DNA of 52,847 nucleotides from Natronorubrum halalkaliphilum. GTDB lineage: Archaea > Halobacteriota > Halobacteria > Halobacteriales > Natrialbaceae. Under the pieces are notes generated by a model, which worked only from the letters and a program-made list of their open reading frames with translations, was not told the DNA's origin and ran no database searches. The position numbers and the translations under genes were made by a program. Positions 1 to 9,068 of the stretch are shown in pieces (the first letter of the stretch is position 1; each line of letters begins with the position of its first letter). The DNA is taken from positions 1 through 52,847 of the forward strand of contig NZ_WUYX01000020.1 in NCBI RefSeq assembly GCF_009834785.1, read 5' to 3'.

Positions 1-92
1 CTACGGAGAACGGATTCGGCTCTGACTCGTCGGTAAATCACACTTCAGCGCCGGTTAGCTGAGACTGATTTGTGAGGTACTGAGACTGGCAG

Positions 93-890
93 TTACCGTC
101 CGTCGAACTCCGGCTCCCGGTCCTCGCCGAACGCGGCCGCTCCCTCCTCGTGGTCCTCCGTCGCGAGCAGCCTCGAGAACAGTTCCCGATCGTGGCGAAT
201 GCCTTCCTCGAGCCCGGTCTGGACGGCCATCTGCGCGGATTCCTTGATTGCCTGGACGGCGAGCGGGGCCTGTCCGGCGAGCTCCGTGACGAACTCGTCG
301 ACTTCGTCCTCGAACTCCGGGGCGGGGTAGACGCGGTTGACGATGCCCTCCTCTGCGGCGCGTTCGGCCGAGATGTGCTCGCCGGTCATCGCCAGTTCCT
401 TCGCGACGGCGGGACCGGCCAGCTTCGAAACGTACTGGACGCCGCCGGCCCCGGGAAGGAGTCCCAGGTTGACCTCGGGGAAGCCGAAGGCGCTGTCGTC
501 GCTCGCCAGCCGGAGATCACAGGCGAGGGCCGTCTCGAGGCCGCCGCCCAGACAGTAGCCGTCGATCTTCGCGATGACCGGCGTTGGGAAGTCCTTGATG
601 ACCTCGTAGTGAGAGCGATCGCCGGAGCCGCCGGCGGAGTCGTCCGAAAAGCCGCCGACGTCCGCGCCAGCACAGAAGGCCTTGTCGCCCGCCCCCTCGA
701 GCACGACGGCTCGCAGCGCGACGCCGTCCGCGTCCTCGTTTTCGGCCTCGAGTCGCTGTAGTCCCGCGATGATGTCGTCCCTGAGTTGTCCGTTGAGCGC
801 GTTGAGCGCATCGGGACGGTTCATCGTGATCGTCCCGATACCGGTCTCGCTATCGAACGTCACCAGGGCCGTTTCGAACGCTTCGTCCAT
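93..890 (-). CDS. Enoyl-CoA hydratase/isomerase family protein (crotonase fold)
   Basis: A 265-residue crotonase, the usual length. It should hydrate 2-enoyl-CoA in beta-oxidation or a related CoA pathway in the cytoplasm. The oxyanion-hole segment AFCAGAD lies near residues 71-77 and GGGLE near 115-119. Both glutamates expected of hydratases are present, E119 and E139 (in FPEVNLGLLPGAGG), which favours a true hydratase over an isomerase or hydrolase. The ATG at 890 has an AT-rich box (about 914-922, minus strand) some 28 bases upstream, suggesting a leaderless message. It is divergent from the thiolase gene, and the acyl-CoA dehydrogenase further on makes a fatty-acid or CoA catabolism neighbourhood. 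The exact substrate cannot be read from the sequence. Confidence 0.9.
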   Translation of the reverse strand: MDEAFETALVTFDSETGIGTITMNRPDALNALNGQLRDDIIAGLQRLEAENEDADGVALRAVVLEGAGDKAFCAGADVGGFSDDSAGGSGDRSHYEVIKDFPTPVIAKIDGYCLGGGLETALACDLRLASDDSAFGFPEVNLGLLPGAGGVQYVSKLAGPAVAKELAMTGEHISAERAAEEGIVNRVYPAPEFEDEVDEFVTELAGQAPLAVQAIKESAQMAVQTGLEEGIRHDRELFSRLLATEDHEEGAAAFGEDREPEFDGR

Positions 891-1114
891 GGCTGTGGAT
901 TACTATCGACCACCAAATAAGTACACGCATCGGATCGACGGCCGGCTCGAGGACGGCGCATTACCGGTCTCGTCGTCCCGTTTTCCAGGTGCTGAAACTG
1001 ATCGCGGTCGGGATCGTCGTGGGTCGTCACGGTCGAATCGATCGACGACAAGGGCGAGCGACCGCCTACCGGGCGGAAATCCTATCACGCTCGTGGTGCT
1101 AGTACCGGGAACGC

Positions 1115-2284
1115 ATGCACAACGCAGTTATCGTCGACGCGGTCCGGACGCCCTTCGGTAAACGGGACGGCTCGTTCCGGGACACGCACCCGCAGGATCT
1201 GGCGGCGAAACCGCTCGAGGCGCTCGAAGAGCGAAACGGGTTCGAGCCCGAGACGATCGAGGACGTCGTCTACGGCTGCGTCACGCCCATCGACGAGCAG
1301 GGACTCAACATCGGCCGCATCGCGCCGATGGTCGCCGGCTGGGGCGACGTCGTTCCCGGCGTTCAGCTCAACCGAATGTGCGGCTCCGGCCAGCAGGCGG
1401 TCAACTTCGCGACGGCGAACGTCATGGCCGGCCAACACGACGTGCTGGTCGCCGGCGGCGTCGAGCACATGACCCGCGTCCCGATGGGGTCGGACGGCGC
1501 CGACGGCGTCTCGGGGGCCGACGCCGTCACCGACACCTACTTCGAACACTTCGACGAGCTAACCCACCAGGGCGAGGGCGCAGAACGGATCGCCGAGGAG
1601 TACGACTTCACGCGCGAGGAACTCGACGAACTCGTCGTCGACTCCCAGCAGCGCTGGGGCGAAGCGTGGGAGGAGGGACGCTACGACGACCAGATCGTGC
1701 CCGTCGAGACGGAGTTAGATGACGAACCGGTCACCGTCGAACAGGACGAGCATCCCCGGCCCAAAACCGACCTCGAGACCCTGTCGAACCTGCCGCTGTC
1801 CTTCCGCGAGGAGGGCGAGGGCGTCCACCATCCCGGTAACGCCTCGGGCATCGTCGACGGCTCGTCGGCTCTGCTGATCGCCAGCGAGGACGTGGCACGG
1901 GAACGCGGCTGGGAGCCCATGGCCCGGATCGTCCAGACGGAAGTCGTCGGCGTCGATCCCGTGACGATGCTCACCGGCCCGATACCGGCGACGGAGCAGG
2001 TACTCGAGAAGACCGACCTCGAACTCGCGGACATCGACCTGTTCGAGGTCAACGAGGCGTTCGCGTCGGTTGTCGCCGCCTGGCTCGAGGAGACCGGCGT
2101 CTCCTGGGAGAACGTCAACGTCAACGGCGGCGCCATCGCACACGGCCACCCGCTGGGGGCGACCGGCGCGGCGCTGCTGACGAAGTTAGCGCACGAACTC
2201 GAGCGCACGGGTCAAGAGCGGGCGCTCTCGACGATGTGTATCGGCTTCGGGCAGGGCGTCGCGACGATCATCGAGCGGGTTTGA
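1115..2284 (+). CDS. Thiolase (acetyl-CoA C-acyltransferase)
   Basis: A 389-residue thiolase. It either cleaves 3-ketoacyl-CoA with CoA or condenses two acetyl-CoA. All catalytic elements are visible: nucleophilic C89 in NRMCGSGQQ, the histidine of NGGAIAHGHPLGATG at about residue 345, and the C-terminal cysteine at about 375 in MCIGFGQG. Many thiolases have GGG where this has GFG, a mild variation. The length and the clean N-terminus MHNAVIVDAVRTPFGK support the ATG at 1115. It is divergent from the enoyl-CoA hydratase and convergent with the acyl-CoA dehydrogenase. The three together would cover most beta-oxidation steps, although a hydroxyacyl-CoA dehydrogenase is not in the window. Confidence 0.93.
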   Translation: MHNAVIVDAVRTPFGKRDGSFRDTHPQDLAAKPLEALEERNGFEPETIEDVVYGCVTPIDEQGLNIGRIAPMVAGWGDVVPGVQLNRMCGSGQQAVNFATANVMAGQHDVLVAGGVEHMTRVPMGSDGADGVSGADAVTDTYFEHFDELTHQGEGAERIAEEYDFTREELDELVVDSQQRWGEAWEEGRYDDQIVPVETELDDEPVTVEQDEHPRPKTDLETLSNLPLSFREEGEGVHHPGNASGIVDGSSALLIASEDVARERGWEPMARIVQTEVVGVDPVTMLTGPIPATEQVLEKTDLELADIDLFEVNEAFASVVAAWLEETGVSWENVNVNGGAIAHGHPLGATGAALLTKLAHELERTGQERALSTMCIGFGQGVATIIERV

Positions 2285-2406
2285 GTCGTCTTCGGGCGGT
2301 TTCGCAGCTGGACGGAGACGAGATTTCGATCTTTGATCACCGATTTCGGGAGTCGAATGACGAGAACGTGCGCTGCTAGAAAAACCCCTAACACGGACGA
2401 CAGCAG

Positions 2407-3657
2407 TTACTCGTCTAACGCGTCGATACGCAGGTCCTCGTCGAACTGCAGGGCGTTCTCGATCTCCGCGTCGTTGACGTCCTCGAACGCCCAGCGGGCG
2501 ATCGACCGGCGGTGGACCTCGTCGGCCCCGTCGACGATGCGGAACGCACGGACGTTCTCGTAGAAGTGGGCGATCGGCAGGTCCTTTCCGATCCCGTTGC
2601 CGCCACAGCACTGCAGCGCGAGGTCGATGGTCTCGTTCGTCACGTTCGCGGTGAACATTTTCGACATCGCGACCTCGATACGGGCGTCGCTGCGGTCGAG
2701 TTCGCGGGCGGCGTGACGGACCATACAGCGCGCGGCGTGCAGTCGCGTCTCGGCATCGGCGATCCGGTGGCGCAGGGCCTGTTTCTCCTCGAGTGTGGTG
2801 CCGAAGGCCTCGCGCTCCTGGAGGTAGGCCTTCGCGATCTCGAGCGACCGTTGGGCCATCCCGGAGTAGCGCATACAGTGGGTGAGTCGGCCGCCGCCGA
2901 GGCGCATCTGGGCGATGCGGAACCCTTCGTTCTCCTCGCCGATCGTGTTCTCGACGGGCACGCGAACGTTGTCGAACTTCATCTCGGCGTGACCACCCTC
3001 GCGTTCGGTGATCCCGTGGCCGCCGAGGTGGGGAACGTTTCGCACGACTTCGACGCCGTCGGCGTCGGCGGGGACGAGGATGATCGACGTTCCTTCGTAG
3101 GGGTGGGCGTCCAGATCGGTCCGGGCCATCACCAGATAGAAGTCCGCGTCGAGTCCGTCCGAGGTCCACCACTTGTGGGCGTTGACGACCCACTCGTCGC
3201 CGTCCTTGACGGCGGTGCTCTGGAGCATCTTGGGGTCCGAGCCGCCGCCCTGTTTCGGTTCGGTCATCGCGAAGGCCGACGAGATCTCACCCTGTACGAG
3301 CGGCCGGAGCCACTCCTCTTTCTGGTCTTCGGTGCCGACCATCTCTAGGGTGTGCATGTTCCCTTCCTGGGGTGCGTTCGCACGGATCGCGTGGGCGCCG
3401 ATGAGCGACCGACCGACCTGCTCGAAGGACGGCAGCATGTCGCTGAAGTCGAGCCCCTGCCCGCCGTACTCCTCGGGAACCTGCGGGGCGAACAGATCGC
3501 GCTCTTTGGCCTGCTCCCAGAAGTCCTCGAGTTCGTCCGTCGTGATCTGCTCGCCCGTCGCGAGTGCCTCGCGCTCGCGGGGGAGGACGACGTCCTCCAT
3601 GAACGCCGCTACCCGCCCGGCGATCTCGTTCGCTTTCTCGGAGTCGTGGTACTCCAT
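2407..3657 (-). CDS. Acyl-CoA dehydrogenase family protein
   Basis: A 416-residue flavoprotein of the acyl-CoA dehydrogenase family. It should introduce a trans-2 double bond into an acyl-CoA and pass electrons to ETF. Typical family segments are AFAMTEPKQGGGSDP (flavin-binding region), WVVNAHKWWTSDG, and the C-terminal CCGGNGIGKDLPIAHFYENVRAFRIVDGADEVHR. The long N-terminal part and the DGADEVHR ending resemble the ACAD10/11-like branch more than medium-chain enzymes; this is a judgement from motifs only. A cluster of palindromes lies within 60 bases upstream of the start (3674-3717), suggesting a dedicated repressor. The gene converges with the thiolase gene. Confidence 0.92.
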   Translation of the reverse strand: MEYHDSEKANEIAGRVAAFMEDVVLPREREALATGEQITTDELEDFWEQAKERDLFAPQVPEEYGGQGLDFSDMLPSFEQVGRSLIGAHAIRANAPQEGNMHTLEMVGTEDQKEEWLRPLVQGEISSAFAMTEPKQGGGSDPKMLQSTAVKDGDEWVVNAHKWWTSDGLDADFYLVMARTDLDAHPYEGTSIILVPADADGVEVVRNVPHLGGHGITEREGGHAEMKFDNVRVPVENTIGEENEGFRIAQMRLGGGRLTHCMRYSGMAQRSLEIAKAYLQEREAFGTTLEEKQALRHRIADAETRLHAARCMVRHAARELDRSDARIEVAMSKMFTANVTNETIDLALQCCGGNGIGKDLPIAHFYENVRAFRIVDGADEVHRRSIARWAFEDVNDAEIENALQFDEDLRIDALDE

Positions 3658-3673
3658 AGCGGGCTATTCACAC

Positions 3674-3717
3674 ACAACATTGTAAATGTACAACAAAGCG
3701 GTCAGATACAACGTTGT
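3674..3717. promoter_or_regulatory. Palindrome cluster upstream of acyl-CoA dehydrogenase (candidate operator)
   Basis: Three inverted repeats sit just upstream of the start at 3657. ACAACATTGT (3674-3683) matches, with one change, the perfect palindrome ACAACGTTGT (3708-3717), 34 bases away. Between them TTGTA (3680-3684) and TACAA (3689-3693) form an inverted repeat with a 4-base spacer. Repeated dyads at a promoter are what a dimeric repressor such as a TetR-type regulator would use, but no regulator gene is adjacent, so this is an inference. Confidence 0.45.
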
Positions 3718-4262
3718 GAAATAAATTGTTTGGCTGTGGTCCGAGTCAACAACACGCAGTCGAAAAACCTGTCTTGGAGTAGGGTACTGGATGGATTGCC
3801 CAGATCCGCTATATTACTCGAGATAGATAGAGACAAACCGAAATTGGCTGTTGGCCCGGTATAAAGACCGCTCTTGAGCAATTTGACCCAAACACGATAA
3901 TACGAGTAGAATAGTCAAGATAACTCGCTACATACGCTTTCAGTGCCGCAGAAGATAGCTCTACCGCGATGACGAGTATACTCGCACAACGTAGTATAGG
4001 TATTATAAGTATTATAGCGAACCGGTAGTTCCTGGAATTGCCTTCGGTCGATGGTCGACTTCGAACCACTGAGAAGCAATTGGTGGCCCTCGACCGACGG
4101 CACTGCTCCTCGACTCGCGTGTCACGAATACCGCAAGTACACACGTAGTCAGAAACCTATCTTCCGTTTACTACTGTTTCAAAACCTGAGGTCCGAATTA
4201 CTGATCCTCGTCATCGGATCACATGTCGCACACTTTTGTATAATCAGGAAGAATCGTGACGT
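3718..4262. other. AT-rich intergenic region with an imperfect inverted repeat
   Basis: About 545 bases with clearly lower GC than the flanking genes and no convincing open reading frame. An 18-base imperfect inverted repeat (arms 4039-4056 and 4085-4102, 15 of 18 positions complementary) could fold into a stem with a 28-base loop. The right edge carries the TATA-like TTTGTATAAT (4234-4243), 25 bases before the alcohol dehydrogenase start. The low GC may mark old transferred DNA or a complex promoter region. Confidence 0.4.
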
Positions 4263-5324
4263 ATGCGAGCTGCCGTAATCGAGGAACACGGAGAACCGCT
4301 CGAGATCGAAGACGTCGAGTATCCGGAACCGCGGCCGGATCAGGTGATCGTCGAGACGGAAGCCTGCGGCGTCTGCCGCAGCGACTGGCACGCCTGGCAG
4401 GGGGACTGGAGCTGGATCGGGGCCGGGGTCCCCGAAGGGCAGATTCTCGGCCACGAACCCGCCGGCATCGTCTCCGAAGTCGGCGACGACGTCGAGACGC
4501 TCGAGGCGGGCGACCGGGTCGCCGTTCCGTTCCACCTCGGTGACGGCACCTGTCCCCACTGTCGCGAAGGGCGGGCGAACAACTGCGACTCGGTGCTCCC
4601 GCTCGGACTCTCGGAGTACTCCCAGGGCGCGTTCGCGGAGGCGTTTGCGGTCCGCGAAGCCGACTTCAACTGCGTGAAGCTGCCCGAGGAAGTCGATTTC
4701 ACCGAGATGGCCGGTCTCGGCTGCCGGTTCATGACGGCCTACCACGCGCTAGCCGACCGAGCGAATCTCCGGCCCGGCGACTGGGTCGCCGTCCACGGCT
4801 GTGGCGGCGTCGGACTCTCGGCGATCCACATCGCCCAGGCCCTGGGTGCCCACCCGATCGTGATCGACGTGCTCGACGCCAAACTCGAGCGAGCGGCGGA
4901 ACTCGGCGCCGTCGAAACGATCAACGGAGCCGACGTCGACAGCGCGCCACGGGAGGTCAAGGAACGCACCGGCGGCGGCGCCGACGTCTCGATCGACGCG
5001 CTCGGAATCGCCGAGACCTGCCAGAACTCGGTCAACAGCCTCGGAACCCGGGGAAGCCACGTGCAGGTCGGGCTGACGACCGGCGAAGAACAGGGCCAGA
5101 TCGATCTCCCCGTCGACGTCATGACGATGCAGGAGATCGACTTCCACGGCTCCTTCGGCATGCCGCTGGTCCGCTACGAGGAACTGTTCCGTCTGATCGC
5201 ACAGGGGACCCTCGAGCCGAGCAAGATCATCGGCGAAACGCTCTCGCTCGACGAGTTACCGGAGACGCTGTCGTCGATGGACGACTACGAGACGGTCGGC
5301 ATTCCGGTCGTCACCGAGTTCTGA
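4263..5324 (+). CDS. Zinc-dependent alcohol dehydrogenase (MDR superfamily)
   Basis: A 353-residue medium-chain dehydrogenase/reductase, likely an NAD(P)-dependent alcohol dehydrogenase. Catalytic-zinc ligands are visible as C38 in ACGVCRSDWH and H64-E65 in GHEPAGIV. The Rossmann nucleotide-binding segment is VAVHGCGGVGLSAIHIAQALGA. The structural-zinc loop is odd: the series that normally has four cysteines reads D94, C97, C100, C108, so aspartate replaces the first cysteine. The start at 4263 is supported by TTTGTATAAT 25 bases upstream (leaderless). It stands alone between two noncoding regions, so its pathway cannot be told from context. Confidence 0.92.
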   Translation: MRAAVIEEHGEPLEIEDVEYPEPRPDQVIVETEACGVCRSDWHAWQGDWSWIGAGVPEGQILGHEPAGIVSEVGDDVETLEAGDRVAVPFHLGDGTCPHCREGRANNCDSVLPLGLSEYSQGAFAEAFAVREADFNCVKLPEEVDFTEMAGLGCRFMTAYHALADRANLRPGDWVAVHGCGGVGLSAIHIAQALGAHPIVIDVLDAKLERAAELGAVETINGADVDSAPREVKERTGGGADVSIDALGIAETCQNSVNSLGTRGSHVQVGLTTGEEQGQIDLPVDVMTMQEIDFHGSFGMPLVRYEELFRLIAQGTLEPSKIIGETLSLDELPETLSSMDDYETVGIPVVTEF

Positions 5325-5341
5325 TCGCAATGCGGCGTCTC

Positions 5342-5427
5342 TCGTACGGACCGCCGTCTCGATGTACCGGTGCAACCGCTGTACGGTGGAGAGTTGTACG
5401 GCACTGACTACAGCGGTACGTCGTACC
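5342..5427. mobile_element. Possible degenerate copy H of the 86-base palindromic element
   Basis: The left part, from TCGTACGGACC to GTGCAACCGC (5342-5379), resembles the left half of the copy at 32882-32967. Near the right edge ACTACAGCGGTACG (5407-5420) resembles the right arm. The middle has decayed and the right end is unclear. It begins 18 bases after the alcohol dehydrogenase stop. Treated as a doubtful member of the family. Confidence 0.3.
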
Positions 5428-5896
5428 CGGTGTCGTCGCCACTGGGGAGTACTGGAAACGCGTCGTCTCCGAAGCCTGACTCGGGTGACAGGGTTCGCAG
5501 TTGCCGTCGCCGTTCGACGGGAGTCAGGGTCGGAAACCTGGGCGGGGGCGGGAACCCGCCCTGGCGTGAGAGACATGAGCTTACTCGAAGCGGGGGCGAG
5601 TCCACTTCCGAGCGATCCGGGCAGGAACGCACGCAATCAACTGGTCAGCGCGTCGTGTTTGGTGGAGCGTGTACCCGGCGGGGTCATCATCCCCGCATCC
5701 GGGACAATGCAAGTGCCACCCATTGTTATGCAGACACTTGGGCGACGGTAGCATCAGCAAACCCTCGACAGGCACCGAATAACCGGACTACAGCAACGCG
5801 CTGTGAAACAGTTGGCACTTACTAACGGCCGGCGAGACGGGTGAGAACGACCGTTTCACCCCCAGAAAGATGAGACTGTAGCTCGTCACCCGGTGC
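5428..5896. other. Intergenic region without a recognised gene
   Basis: About 470 bases. Several open frames exist, but none looks like a haloarchaeal protein in composition; the best is a 64-codon minus-strand frame (5581-5775) with one CPGC pair. A perfect 7-base inverted repeat GGGCGGG/CCCGCCC (5540-5546 and 5555-5561, 8-base loop) could form a hairpin. I see nothing else. Confidence 0.35.
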
Positions 5897-6910
5897 ATGC
5901 GCGACGCCAACGAGCAGCCGCTTCGGATCGGCATCGTCGGACTCGGCTATATCGGAACCACCGTCGGGGGGCAGTTTCACCGGCATTCGGACGCGACCGT
6001 TCGGGCCCTCTGTGACCTCGATTCGGATCGGCTCCTCGAGACGGGCGCCGAGTTCGACGTCCCAGCCGACCGGCGGTACACGGAGTACGCGACGATGCTC
6101 GAGGACGCGACCCTGGACGCCGTCCTCGTCGGAACGCCCCACACCCTCCACTACGAACAGGTCGTCGCGGCGCTGGAACGAGAGTGTCACGTGTACTGTG
6201 ACAAGCCGCTCGCGACCGACCTCGAGCACGCACGCGATCTGACGGAACGGGCGGAGCGAAGCCAGCAGACGCTGATGGTCGGCTACCAGCGCCACCTGCA
6301 GACGGCGTTTCGAACCGCCAGAGAACGGTTCGCCGAGACGGAGCCGGAGTGGATAACCGCCTCGATTACGCAGGGGTGGATCGACGACTCGATGGACACC
6401 TGGCGGCTCGATCCCGAACTCTCCGGCGGTGGCTTCCTTTACGATACCGGGAGTCACGTCCTCGACGGCGTGCTCTGGACGACCGGCCTCGAACCCGAGT
6501 CGGTGACGGCAAGTATGGACTTTCACGACGACGATGAGCGGGTGGACAGCCGGACTCACCTCGACGTACGCTTCGAAAACGGAGCGAGCGGAACGTTCTC
6601 GTTACACGGTGATGCCCCCGCGGTTCGCGAACACATCCACTGCTGGGACGACGACGGTGCCGTCTACATCGAGGGGACGCAGTGGGGACCCCGAGACGTC
6701 GTCCAGATCGATTCCGACGCCGGCGAGTACGAGCCCTACATCGACTTCCGAACCGAACAGTCTCGAGCCGACGCCTTCCTCGAGAGCGTTCGATCGGGGG
6801 CCGAGCCACCGGCGACGGCTCGAGACGCCCTCCGAGTGACGGCGTTGACGGAGGCGGCCTACGAGGCCTCCCGGACCGGCGATCGGGTGGAGATCGATCC
6901 CGACGGGTGA
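5897..6910 (+). CDS. Gfo/Idh/MocA family NAD(P)-dependent oxidoreductase
   Basis: A 337-residue sugar- or inositol-dehydrogenase-like protein. The N-terminal Rossmann fold is shown by IGIVGLGYIGTTVGG near residues 11-25. The family's EKP-type lysine motif appears as CDKPLATDLEHA, with aspartate instead of glutamate. The C-terminal catalytic segment LSGGGFLYDTGSHVLDGVLW carries the conserved Asp-x-x-x-His pair. Such enzymes oxidise or reduce a sugar, cyclitol or related ring using NAD(P). No sugar transport or catabolic genes are beside it, so the substrate is unknown. Confidence 0.9.
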   Translation: MRDANEQPLRIGIVGLGYIGTTVGGQFHRHSDATVRALCDLDSDRLLETGAEFDVPADRRYTEYATMLEDATLDAVLVGTPHTLHYEQVVAALERECHVYCDKPLATDLEHARDLTERAERSQQTLMVGYQRHLQTAFRTARERFAETEPEWITASITQGWIDDSMDTWRLDPELSGGGFLYDTGSHVLDGVLWTTGLEPESVTASMDFHDDDERVDSRTHLDVRFENGASGTFSLHGDAPAVREHIHCWDDDGAVYIEGTQWGPRDVVQIDSDAGEYEPYIDFRTEQSRADAFLESVRSGAEPPATARDALRVTALTEAAYEASRTGDRVEIDPDG

Positions 6911-7346
6911 CGGATAGGGGTAAGGGCGATCCCGGGTTTCACCCGACCCGTGATACCGGACGCTCTCGACCCGCGATGCCGGACGCTTTCGGACCGCGAA
7001 ACCGCTCTTGAACAGAGTTCATCGGTGGTCCCCGATCGGCGCTCGGTCCCGCCTCCGGCCACGGCCGAATCGGCCTCGAGAAGGAGCCGAATAATCTCGA
7101 TGAAACGCGAATCGCGGGCGGTTTGTCGGTCGCTAATCCATCGCTCCTGTCACGAGACTGTCCCGCTTACGTCGTGCGGTTATGTGGTGTTTACCCTCGC
7201 GACGAACGCCGTGAAACGACCCGAATCGGACCGGATGGAGTCCGGCCATTGCTCCCCGGTTGAATCGTCGGTAAGAAACGCATAGCCGGCCGCGCCTTTC
7301 GGTTACAAGCCGGATAACTACAACCGGTCCCGGCTTTCGGTCAGGT
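6911..7346. other. Intergenic region with a 23-base tandem duplication
   Basis: No convincing gene. A 23-base unit beginning GATACCGGACGC (6952-6974) is repeated directly at 6975-6997 with four differences, shortly after the oxidoreductase stop. The remainder is unremarkable. An AT-rich stretch near 7311-7317 may serve the downstream small zinc-finger gene. Confidence 0.4.
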
Positions 7347-7562
7347 ATGATCACCTGCAGTAACTGCGAGACCGCCCAATTCCTGCAGATCACCCAGAGC
7401 CGCGTCTACTTCGAAGACGGGGAGATGATCAACGAGATCTCCGAAACGTACGAGTGTACGCTCTGTGGGGCTTCAGGTCAGTACGTCTACGACGAAGACC
7501 GAGATACGGAGACCGTCAACGGCGACGTCGAACTCAACACGGAACGGCCGAAGTTCGCCTGA
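7347..7562 (+). CDS. Small zinc-finger-like protein, 71 residues
   Basis: Begins MITCSNCETAQFLQ and contains two CxxC pairs, CSNC (residues 4-7) and CTLC (about 37-40), separated by a beta-rich stretch. This is a zinc-ribbon arrangement common among small haloarchaeal proteins. The acidic C-terminal half has no known motif. The function is unknown; nucleic-acid or protein binding is plausible for a ribbon of this size. It precedes the gas vesicle cluster in convergent orientation, with 178 bases between it and the end of gvpM, and is probably unrelated to it. Confidence 0.7.
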   Translation: MITCSNCETAQFLQITQSRVYFEDGEMINEISETYECTLCGASGQYVYDEDRDTETVNGDVELNTERPKFA

Positions 7563-7740
7563 CCGGCCCCGTAACCGGATCGCCGACGGCCGCCGATATC
7601 GCCCCACAGTCGCTCACTTTCTGGAGTGTCTGTGTGCTTTGTCTCGGTTTTCGACGCGACCCGCTCGAGTCGGCGACTCGCTGCTCACCCGGCCGACTTG
7701 CCGATCTCCCGGCCGACTCGAGTCGCGGTCTGTCCCGTCC

Positions 7741-8142
7741 TCACGTCGAACCGTTTCCCCCTTCGGCTCGAGACTGGTCCTGTTCCTGTTCTTCATCCTG
7801 GTCCCGGTCCCGTTCCTGCGTCTCTCCGACTGAAATCCGCTCGAGTTCCGCTAATTCTTCGTCTCGGTCGATATGGGCTCGGTGTCGATCCCGGCCCTGA
7901 CGCTGCCCTTTCCCTTGCCCTTGACGACGGGTAACCGCCGAGCGTCGGCGCTCGACGTCCCACTGCTCGAAGAGACCGTACTCCGTCATCGTCTCCATGC
8001 CGGCGATGGCCGCCGTGAGTTTGATCCCGACGAGCGGAATCTCCGCGACCGAGACGATCACGTCCGCTCGCAGGATCGCCCCGTCTCTGAGCAGCACGTC
8101 GAGAACGTCGACGAGCGTCTCCTCGTTCTTTTGCGGTCTCAT
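7741..8142 (-). CDS. gvpM: Gas vesicle protein GvpM with long charged tail
   Basis: A minor gas vesicle protein of the GvpA/J/M family. Residues about 8-65 (ETLVDVLDVLLRDGAILRAD onward through VSVAEIPLVGIKLTAAIAGM) match the conserved hydrophobic core of GvpA-like proteins. Haloarchaeal GvpM is usually about 84 residues. This one has 133 because of a C-terminal extension rich in Q, R, D and E. The start MRPQKNEE at 8142 overlaps the gvpL stop by four bases (ATGA), typical of translational coupling, and is preferred over an upstream in-frame start. It is the last gene of the minus-strand gvp operon. Confidence 0.9.
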   Translation of the reverse strand: MRPQKNEETLVDVLDVLLRDGAILRADVIVSVAEIPLVGIKLTAAIAGMETMTEYGLFEQWDVERRRSAVTRRQGQGKGQRQGRDRHRAHIDRDEELAELERISVGETQERDRDQDEEQEQDQSRAEGGNGST

Positions 8143-9068
8143 GGGTGTGTCTGTGCGTTCGAATCGTCGTCGCCCCCCAGTTCCGGTGCGAACGTGTACG
8201 GCGGCCACGGCCCCGTGAATTTAACCGTGAGCCCGTCGTGTGCCGCCACGTCGTCGAGGACCGAGCCGACGGCCGCCTCGTCGTCCTCGTGAGCAAGCAG
8301 CGTGAGCCGAGACAGGGTTTCGCCGTCCCCCGCCGCGTCGTCCGCCAGTTCGTCCGAAAGCGACGCGCTCGGCGACCGCTCGAGCGAGTGGACCTCCCGT
8401 GCGTGCTCGGCGAGTCGATCCTGGAGATCGGCGGTGATCGACTCGCGACGGGCCGCTCGCAACTCCGTCAACCGCTGGTCGAACTTCTTCTCGAGCAGGA
8501 ACGCCGTTCCCTCTTCGGAGTCGCCGATCTGTGCGTCGAGTTCGCGCAGTCGCTCGTCGCGGTCGATCAGCGCGTCGTCGCTTATCGGATCGGTTTCGAT
8601 GACCTCGACGCGGTACTCCCAGTGACCCGCGAGTCCTGATAGCGCCCGCTCGAGCATATCGTACTCCTCCCGGAGCCACTCGCGGACGCCGGCGTCGTCG
8701 CTGCGGAGAATCGTATCGAACTGGAACGGGATCGGCGTGCCGAACGCCTCGCCGGCCTCGTCAACGACCGTCTGGTGGCGGACGAGCCAGCGTCTGACCT
8801 CCGTGAGATCCGCCGAATCGTAGATCTCGTCGCACTCGTGGACGACCGCACCGATGCCGTTTTCGGCCACGACGAAGACGGGTTCGCCGTCGACGCCGGT
8901 CGTCTCGAGCGTCTCGTCGTCTTCGGCCCGAACGATACAGTAGAGGTATCGACCGTCGTCGATTTCGGGAACCTCCGCCTGATCGACCGCGTCTTCGACG
9001 TCCTCGAGATCCCCGATTTCCTCGAGACCTTCGACGTCCTCGATGTCGTCGAGCTGATCGGAACTCAT
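8139..9068 (-). CDS. gvpL: Gas vesicle protein GvpL (GvpF/L family)
   Basis: A 309-residue GvpF/GvpL family protein. These accessory proteins contact other minor Gvps and are needed for early assembly. The family N-terminus appears as [14 protein letters not shown] after about 38 acidic residues, and the family C-terminus as [18 protein letters not shown]. The acidic leader and the longer helical middle distinguish it from the second family member, gvpF, in the same cluster. Four-base ATGA overlaps with gvpK upstream and gvpM downstream indicate one transcript. Confidence 0.93.
   Translation of the reverse strand: MSSDQLDDIEDVEGLEEIGDLEDVEDAVDQAEVPEIDDGRYLYCIVRAEDDETLETTGVDGEPVFVVAENGIGAVVHECDEIYDSADLTEVRRWLVRHQTVVDEAGEAFGTPIPFQFDTILRSDDAGVREWLREEYDMLERALSGLAGHWEYRVEVIETDPISDDALIDRDERLRELDAQIGDSEEGTAFLLEKKFDQRLTELRAARRESITADLQDRLAEHAREVHSLERSPSASLSDELADDAAGDGETLSRLTLLAHEDDEAAVGSVLDDVAAHDGLTVKFTGPWPPYTFAPELGGDDDSNAQTHP

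Noticed and set aside
4039-4102. Imperfect 18-base inverted repeat as another mobile element
   Set aside because: Lacks the TACGG/CCGTA ends and the 3-base flanking repeat; kept only as an intergenic note.
5581-5775. 64-codon minus-strand frame with one CPGC pair
   Set aside because: Only one metal-binding pair, unusual composition, no promoter signal; not enough to call a gene.
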